DNA of 64,000 bases, from contig NZ_CP128361.1 in NCBI RefSeq assembly GCF_030345075.1, positions 4,030,001 through 4,094,000 on the forward strand, written 5' to 3'. Under the pieces are notes generated by a model. It was not told the DNA's origin and searched no databases. It saw only the letters and a program-made list of their open reading frames with translations. The DNA is from Solwaraspora sp. WMMA2065 (GTDB lineage: Bacteria > Actinomycetota > Actinomycetes > Mycobacteriales > Micromonosporaceae). Each line of letters starts with the position of its first letter. Position 1 is the stretch's first letter. Both the position numbers and the translations under genes were made by a program. Below, in pieces: positions 59,282-64,000 of the stretch.

Positions 59282-60909
59282 CACACCTTCGTCTCCTTCT
59301 CGGCGCCGCCGTCGGCCGACGCGGCGGACACCGGGTCCGGGCGGGCGGTCACCGGAAGCGTAAAACGAATCGCCGTGCCCTGGTCGACCTGGGTGTCAAC
59401 CCAGATCCGGCCGCCGTGGTACTCGACGATCTTCTTGCCGATCGCCAGCCCGATCCCGGTGCCCGGGTAGGCGTCCTTCGAGTGCAAGCGCTGGAAGATC
59501 ACGAAGATCTTGTCAGCGAACTCGGCTTCGATCCCGATGCCGTTGTCCCGACAGGTGATCTCCCACTCGCCGGCCAGCTCACGGGCGGAGACCTCCACCC
59601 GGGGCGGCACCTGCGGCCGACGGAACTTGAACGCGTTGCTGACCAGGTTCACCAGCAGATTCGTCAGCAACGGCTCCTCGCCGGTGACCACCGGCAGCTC
59701 CGACCAGGTCAGCTCGCCGCCGGCGTACTCCCGGCTCGCCTCGGTCTGACCGGCCACCTCGGTCATCACCTTGTTCAGGTCGACGTCGGTGAAGCCGGAG
59801 GTCATCCGGCCGATCCGGGAGAACGCCAGCAGGTCGTTGATCAGCCGCTGCATCCGTTGCGCGCCGTCGACAGCGAAGGCGATGTACTGGTCCGCGCGGG
59901 CGTCCAGCTGACCGGCGTACCGGCGCTGCAGCAACTGGCAGAAGCTGGCCACCTTGCGCAGCGGCTCCTGCAGGTCGTGCGACGCCACGTAGGCGAACTG
60001 CTCCAGGTCACGGTTGGACCGGACCAGCTCCTCGGCCTGCCTCTGCAGTTGGCCGTTCACCCACTCGACCCGTTCCCGGGCCTCACGCACCTCGGCCAGA
60101 TCTGCGGCGATCTTGCGTCGCATGCCGTCCACGTCGCTGGCCAGCGCGGCCAGCTCCGGCGGCCCGACGTTCGCGATGTCCCGGTGGTACTCGCCGTTGG
60201 CCACCTGCCGCACCTGCGCGGCGAGACCGGTGACCGGGCCGATCACCAGCCTGTTCAGCGACATCAGCAGCACCACCCCGGCCAGAACCACCACCGCCGC
60301 CGCCACGGCCAGCAGACCCGCCAGGGTCCGGCTGGTCCCCCGGGCGTCCGCCGCGACCCGGTCCCGGACCGTCAGAATGTCCGCCTGCAGCTGGTCGACG
60401 TCAACCCGTAGGTCGTCGAAACGTTCCCGGGCAGCGTCGCCGAGCAGCGCCTGCCCGGCATCGGTCCCGTCCGTCTCGACGGCGGCGATCGCCGGCTCGG
60501 CGACCAGGTCGCGCCACTGCCGTGCCTGGTCGGCGATGGCCTCGATCTGGCCGCGCAGCGGATCGTCCTCCGCGATCAGACTCAGCATGTGGTCGATCAG
60601 CTGCCGTTCCTGCACCGCCCCCTGACGGTACGGCGCGAGATCGGCCGGGTCACCGGACACCGCGTAGCCACGTACCCCGGTCTCCTGGTCGACCAGCACG
60701 GTCAGCAGGCTCTCCGCGTCGGTCCGCAGCGGGCCGATCCTGGTGAGCATGGTGTCGATGTGGTCCTGGTTGGCTCGGGCGACCAGCGCCGCGCCGCCGG
60801 CCAGGGCCGCCAGCAGTCCACCCACCACGACGCAGAGCAGCGTCACCCGGGCACGCAGCGTCAACCGGCTGGCCCGGGACACCCCGGCCGGTGGCGGAGC
60901 GGCGGTCAC
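59281..60909 (-). CDS. Membrane histidine kinase with CHASE3-HAMP-HisKA-HATPase
   Basis: 542 residues from GTG 60909. Membrane helix near 20-45 ([20 protein letters not shown]), extracytoplasmic CHASE3 domain ([20 protein letters not shown]), second helix near 195-218, a HAMP linker ([20 protein letters not shown]), then HisKA with [14 protein letters not shown] (phospho-His) and HATPase motifs [24 protein letters not shown] and [18 protein letters not shown]. It overlaps the PP2C gene before it by four bases and the response regulator after it. The three products probably form one signalling pathway linking an external stimulus to a PP2C-type output. Confidence 0.92.
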   Translation of the reverse strand: MTAAPPPAGVSRASRLTLRARVTLLCVVVGGLLAALAGGAALVARANQDHIDTMLTRIGPLRTDAESLLTVLVDQETGVRGYAVSGDPADLAPYRQGAVQERQLIDHMLSLIAEDDPLRGQIEAIADQARQWRDLVAEPAIAAVETDGTDAGQALLGDAARERFDDLRVDVDQLQADILTVRDRVAADARGTSRTLAGLLAVAAAVVVLAGVVLLMSLNRLVIGPVTGLAAQVRQVANGEYHRDIANVGPPELAALASDVDGMRRKIAADLAEVREARERVEWVNGQLQRQAEELVRSNRDLEQFAYVASHDLQEPLRKVASFCQLLQRRYAGQLDARADQYIAFAVDGAQRMQRLINDLLAFSRIGRMTSGFTDVDLNKVMTEVAGQTEASREYAGGELTWSELPVVTGEEPLLTNLLVNLVSNAFKFRRPQVPPRVEVSARELAGEWEITCRDNGIGIEAEFADKIFVIFQRLHSKDAYPGTGIGLAIGKKIVEYHGGRIWVDTQVDQGTAIRFTLPVTARPDPVSAASADGGAEKETKV

Positions 60910-62132
60910 CGGCCACCGCCCCGGCTGACCAGCAGCATCGCCACGTCATCGGCGAGCGGACCACCGTTGATCTCCTCGGCCCGGCCGACCAGCCAGCCGG
61001 GCAGCGCCGGCAGCGGCACGTCCCGGGCCGCCGGCTCGGCCACCAGCCGTTGCAGGCCGGCCACGTCCAGCCGTTCGTCGGAGTCACCGAGCCGCCCCTC
61101 GATCAGACCGTCGGTGTACATCAACAGGGACCACTCATCGGCGTCGAACTCCACATCGAAGGCGCGGGGCGGGCGGGGGTGGACGCCGAGCAGCAGGCCG
61201 CCCGGGGCGGGCACCGGCGCGACCTGACCGTGGCGGAACAGCAGCGGCGGCGGATGTCCCGCCAACCGTACAGTGGCCCGGTTGGCGGCCAGGTCCAGCC
61301 GGACGGCGGCCACCGTCGCGAATATTTCCCGCAGCCGGCGTTCGCTCATCAGCACCTGCTCCAGCGCCGGCAGCACCGCGTCGTCGGCCACCCCGGCGAG
61401 CACCAGCGCCCGCCAGGCGACCCGCAGCTCGACCCCGAGCGCGGCCTCGTCGGCGCCGTGCCCGCAGACGTCGCCGACGATCAGGTCGATCCGCTCGGGC
61501 GTGGTCTGCACCACGTCGAAGAAGTCCCCGCCGATCAGCGCGGCGTGCCGACCCGGCCGATAGAAGGTGTGCACCGAAACCTCGTCGGTGTCCATCAGCG
61601 GCTGCGGCAGCAGCCCGCGCTCCAGCCGGGCCGACTCGGCCTGCCGCAGCTCGACCTCACGCAGCCGGCGGGCATTCTCGTCGGCCCGCTTACGCTCCAC
61701 GGCGTACCGCAGTGCCCGGCTCAGAAGTACCCCGTCGACCTGACCCTTGACCAGGTAGTCCTGGGCGCCTTCGGCGACCGCGCCGATGCCGAGGTGCTCA
61801 TCCTGCCGGCCGGTGAGCACGCAGACCGCCGCCCGGCCGGCCACCCCGAGCACCCGGCGCAGACCGTCCAGCCCTTGCGCGTCCGGCAGCCCCAGATCGA
61901 GCAGGACGCAGTCAACCCCGGCGATCCGCTCCCGGGCCTGGTTCAGGCTGTTCGCCACCACCAGGTCGACCGCCGCCTGCGCCTCCGCCAGCAACTCGCC
62001 GACGAGGAACGCGTCGCCCTCGTCGTCCTCGACCAACAGCACCCGCAGCCGCTCCGTCGGTGCGACAGCCACCGGCGGGCCCGGCTCGGACCGAGGATCG
62101 GAACGGGGCGGAACGAGTGACGAACCGGTCAT
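60906..62132 (-). CDS. Response-regulator-controlled PP2C (RsbU/SpoIIE-type) phosphatase
   Basis: 408 residues from ATG 62132. An N-terminal receiver (30-145; LLVEDDEGDAFLVGELL, CVLLDLGLPDAQG, DYLVKGQ) is linked by a helical segment to a C-terminal PP2C/SpoIIE domain (about 190-405): ALIGGDFFDVV, LIVGDVCGHGADEAALGVEL, LLMYTDGLIEGR and ADDVAMLLV. The metal-binding Asp residues are present. Such RsbU-like proteins dephosphorylate anti-anti-sigma factors, activating an alternative sigma factor. The target here is not encoded nearby. First gene of the three-gene signalling operon, overlapping the kinase start. Confidence 0.92.
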   Translation of the reverse strand: MTGSSLVPPRSDPRSEPGPPVAVAPTERLRVLLVEDDEGDAFLVGELLAEAQAAVDLVVANSLNQARERIAGVDCVLLDLGLPDAQGLDGLRRVLGVAGRAAVCVLTGRQDEHLGIGAVAEGAQDYLVKGQVDGVLLSRALRYAVERKRADENARRLREVELRQAESARLERGLLPQPLMDTDEVSVHTFYRPGRHAALIGGDFFDVVQTTPERIDLIVGDVCGHGADEAALGVELRVAWRALVLAGVADDAVLPALEQVLMSERRLREIFATVAAVRLDLAANRATVRLAGHPPPLLFRHGQVAPVPAPGGLLLGVHPRPPRAFDVEFDADEWSLLMYTDGLIEGRLGDSDERLDVAGLQRLVAEPAARDVPLPALPGWLVGRAEEINGGPLADDVAMLLVSRGGGR

Positions 62133-62340
62133 GCCGGCCTGCCGCTGGTCCGCCGCCGCGCCAGGTGAGTGTCGATGGTGAGCTCCTTTTCGATGACCCG
62201 CTGATCGTCTCCCAGCCGAACAGGGCACACAACAGCAAGCACTTGCACAAAGTAGGCCACCCGGCCGATGCCTGGTTACCCGGCCAGCCCGGATTGGGCA
62301 GGATGTAGCCACCCTTACCCACGCAGCGCAGGAGAGCACC

Positions 62341-64000
62341 ATGGGCGTACCCCTTGTCGCCGCCGCCCACCGGGCGTTCGCCCGGCCCCACCGGCGGCCG
62401 GCCGCCGCGCTGGCCGCGCTGGCCGCCCTCGGCCTGGTGGCCGCCGCCGCGCTGGTCGACCTGCGTCCACCCGCGCCGCGCGGCGCCGGCGCGCCGGCCA
62501 GCGAGTTCAGCGCCGACCGGGCGCACCGGCACATCGAACGGATCGCGCAGCGGCCGCACCCGACCGGCAGCGCCGCCAACGACGACGTCCGCGACTACCT
62601 GGTCGACACGCTGACCGCGCTGGGGCTGGCCCCGCAGACCCAGGACGCGGTCGGCGGCGAGGCCGGTCAGCTCAGCGGCGCGGCCAGCGGCGCCACCCTG
62701 GCCCGGGTACGCAACGTGGTCGCCCAGATCCCGGGGACCGACCCGACCGGACGGATCGTGCTGGTCACCCACTACGACTCGGTCCAGGTCAGTCCGGGTG
62801 CAAACGACGACGGCGCCGGCGTCGGCACCCTGCTGGAGGTGGCCCGTGCCATCACCGAAGGTGACCGGCCGCGCAACGACGTCGTGCTGCTGTTCACCGA
62901 CGCCGAGGAGGCGTGCCTGTGCGGCGCGGCGGCGTTCGTCGCCGCGCACCCGCTGGCCGACGCCGACGACACCGTGGTGCTCAACCTGGAGGCGCGCGGC
63001 AGCAGCGGGCCGGTGGTCACCTTCGAGACGTCCCGCGACAACGCCGCCCTGGTCGACGTGTTCGGCCGCGCCGCCCCGCACCCGATCGGCACGTCGTTCG
63101 CCGTCGAGGTCTACCGGCTGCTGCCCAACGACACCGACTTCACCCCGTTCCTGGACGCCGGTTTCGCCGGGCTCAACTCGGCGTACATCGACGGCTCGGC
63201 CATCTACCACACCCCGCAGGACACCCCCGCGTCGATGGACCGGGCCAGCCTGCAGCACCACGGCGACAACACCCTCGGCCTGGCCCGCGGGTTCGGCGCG
63301 GCGGACATCCCGGCGCTGGCCGCCGACTCCGACGCCACCTACTTTCCCACCCCGCTCGGGCTGGCCCGCTACCCCGGCACACTGACCTGGCCGTTGGCGG
63401 TGCTGGCCGCCGTCGCGGTCGGCGTACTGGCGTGGGCGACCCGGCGACGTGGCCGGGCCGACTGGCCGCGACTCGCCGCTGGGTTCGGGTTGGCGGCGAT
63501 CCCGCTGGTCGCCGCGCCGGCCACCGCGCAGCTGCTGTGGACCGTCGTGGTCCGGCTCCGGCCGGAGTACGCCGACCTGCTCGACCCGTACCGGCCGGTG
63601 CCGTACCGGATGGCGGTGCTGGCGCTGACCACGGCCGTGGTTTTCACCTGGTACGCGTTGCTACGACGGCGGGTCGGCCCGGCGGCGCTGGCCGTCGGCG
63701 GGCTGGCCTGGCTGACGCTGATCGGCCTGCTGCTCGCCGCACTCGCCCCCGGCGGGTCGTACCTGGCGACGCTGCCGGCCCTGGCCGGCACGGCCGGTTG
63801 CCTGGTCGCGCTGTCGCTGCGGACAACCGGTCCGTGGCCGGTGGTGGCGCTGGCCGCCGGGGCGACGGTCGGCGTGCTGTTGCTGGCACCGACGGTGGTA
63901 CTGCTCTTCCCGGCGCTGGGCATGGGTCTGGCCGCAGCCGCCGCGTTCGTCGCGACGCTGCTGGCGTTGGCTGCGCTGCCGGTGCTGGACCTGCTGCTGC
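62341..64000 (+). CDS. M28 family zinc aminopeptidase with C-terminal membrane domain, 3' end outside window
   Basis: The frame from ATG 62341 (GGAGAG upstream) is open to the end of the window, at least 553 residues. N-terminal basic segment, one membrane anchor (AALAALAALGLVAAAALV), then the M28 peptidase domain: VLVTHYDSV, GANDDGAGVGTLLEV (bridging Asp), FTDAEEACLCGA (Glu pair), LNLEARG and the late ligand IYHTPQDTP. After about residue 345 several membrane helices follow (WPLAVLAAVAVGVLAWATR; LALTTAVVFTWYALL; LTLIGLLLAALAP). This matches Fxna/ERMP1-like membrane M28 peptidases. The active site faces outside; substrate unknown. Confidence 0.9.
   Translation, partial: MGVPLVAAAHRAFARPHRRPAAALAALAALGLVAAAALVDLRPPAPRGAGAPASEFSADRAHRHIERIAQRPHPTGSAANDDVRDYLVDTLTALGLAPQTQDAVGGEAGQLSGAASGATLARVRNVVAQIPGTDPTGRIVLVTHYDSVQVSPGANDDGAGVGTLLEVARAITEGDRPRNDVVLLFTDAEEACLCGAAAFVAAHPLADADDTVVLNLEARGSSGPVVTFETSRDNAALVDVFGRAAPHPIGTSFAVEVYRLLPNDTDFTPFLDAGFAGLNSAYIDGSAIYHTPQDTPASMDRASLQHHGDNTLGLARGFGAADIPALAADSDATYFPTPLGLARYPGTLTWPLAVLAAVAVGVLAWATRRRGRADWPRLAAGFGLAAIPLVAAPATAQLLWTVVVRLRPEYADLLDPYRPVPYRMAVLALTTAVVFTWYALLRRRVGPAALAVGGLAWLTLIGLLLAALAPGGSYLATLPALAGTAGCLVALSLRTTGPWPVVALAAGATVGVLLLAPTVVLLFPALGMGLAAAAAFVATLLALAALPVLDLLL

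Noticed and set aside
1-64000. tRNA, rRNA, integrase or transposase genes that would mark the island ends
   Set aside because: I looked through the intergenic regions and the translated frames and found none that I could support.

Overview
The window is very GC-rich, with many GTG/TTG starts and ATGA/GTGA stop-start overlaps. It carries typical actinobacterial families: DUF3107, DUF3152, MoeZ, DUF2252, an orphan NuoB, and ARB_07466-type and NlpC/P60 cell-wall proteins. This fits an actinomycete, most likely a member of the Micromonosporaceae. That placement is inference from gene content; there is no rRNA or other marker.

Layout. 1-7.5 kb: end of a glucose-dehydrogenase-like gene, a frameshifted NmrA-type gene divergent from a TetR regulator with palindromic operators, a Panacea-type antitoxin next to a decayed PemK/MazF-like toxin, a beta-lactamase-fold esterase with a small HTH gene flanked by a truncated and an intact copy of a DUF2252 gene, and an orphan nuoB.

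7.6-24.4 kb: a dense defence island. (a) An unrecognised protein plus a DUF1828 protein. (b) A Vsr-family nuclease coupled to a MORC/MutL-like GHKL ATPase, converging on a cytosine-C5 methyltransferase fused to an endonuclease III/MutY-like HhH domain with a 4Fe-4S motif. (c) A four-gene, translationally coupled operon AIPR - GHKL ATPase - DUF4420 PD-(D/E)XK protein - Z1 ATPase, which resembles the MZA (MutL/Z1/DUF/AIPR) class of anti-phage systems. It has visibly lower GC and many TTA codons. (d) A second cytosine-C5 methyltransferase coupled to a second Vsr protein with an extra N-terminal domain, convergent with an Eco29kI-family GIY-YIG restriction enzyme. Two methyltransferases, two Vsr proteins and two paralogous GHKL ATPases around one Z1/AIPR core, one methyltransferase being a glycosylase-like fusion, is the most unusual feature of the window.

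24.4-30.7 kb: an operon of small helical proteins behind a GntR regulator, a DivIVA-like protein coupled to a large Cys-motif protein, a DUF559 protein and an alkyltransferase-like protein.

30.7-64 kb: mostly chromosomal housekeeping and regulation. It contains proB-proA, a terpene-cyclase-fold protein, moeZ, tandem DUF3152 genes, a very large disordered protein, a TetR regulator, DUF3107, a DEAD-box helicase followed by a methyltransferase that seems to start with CTG, a His-rich membrane protein, an NlpC/P60 protein, a RecQ-phosphoribosyltransferase fusion, a glycerophosphodiesterase, TrkH/TrkA-type potassium uptake, a Ser/Thr kinase with an extracellular CBM2-like domain, a spermidine-synthase-like membrane protein, a cell-wall protein with a triplicated 3' end, a DUF2218 gene with an iron-box-like site, an inositol-phosphatase-family enzyme, a histidine kinase/response regulator/PP2C set, and the start of an M28 peptidase.
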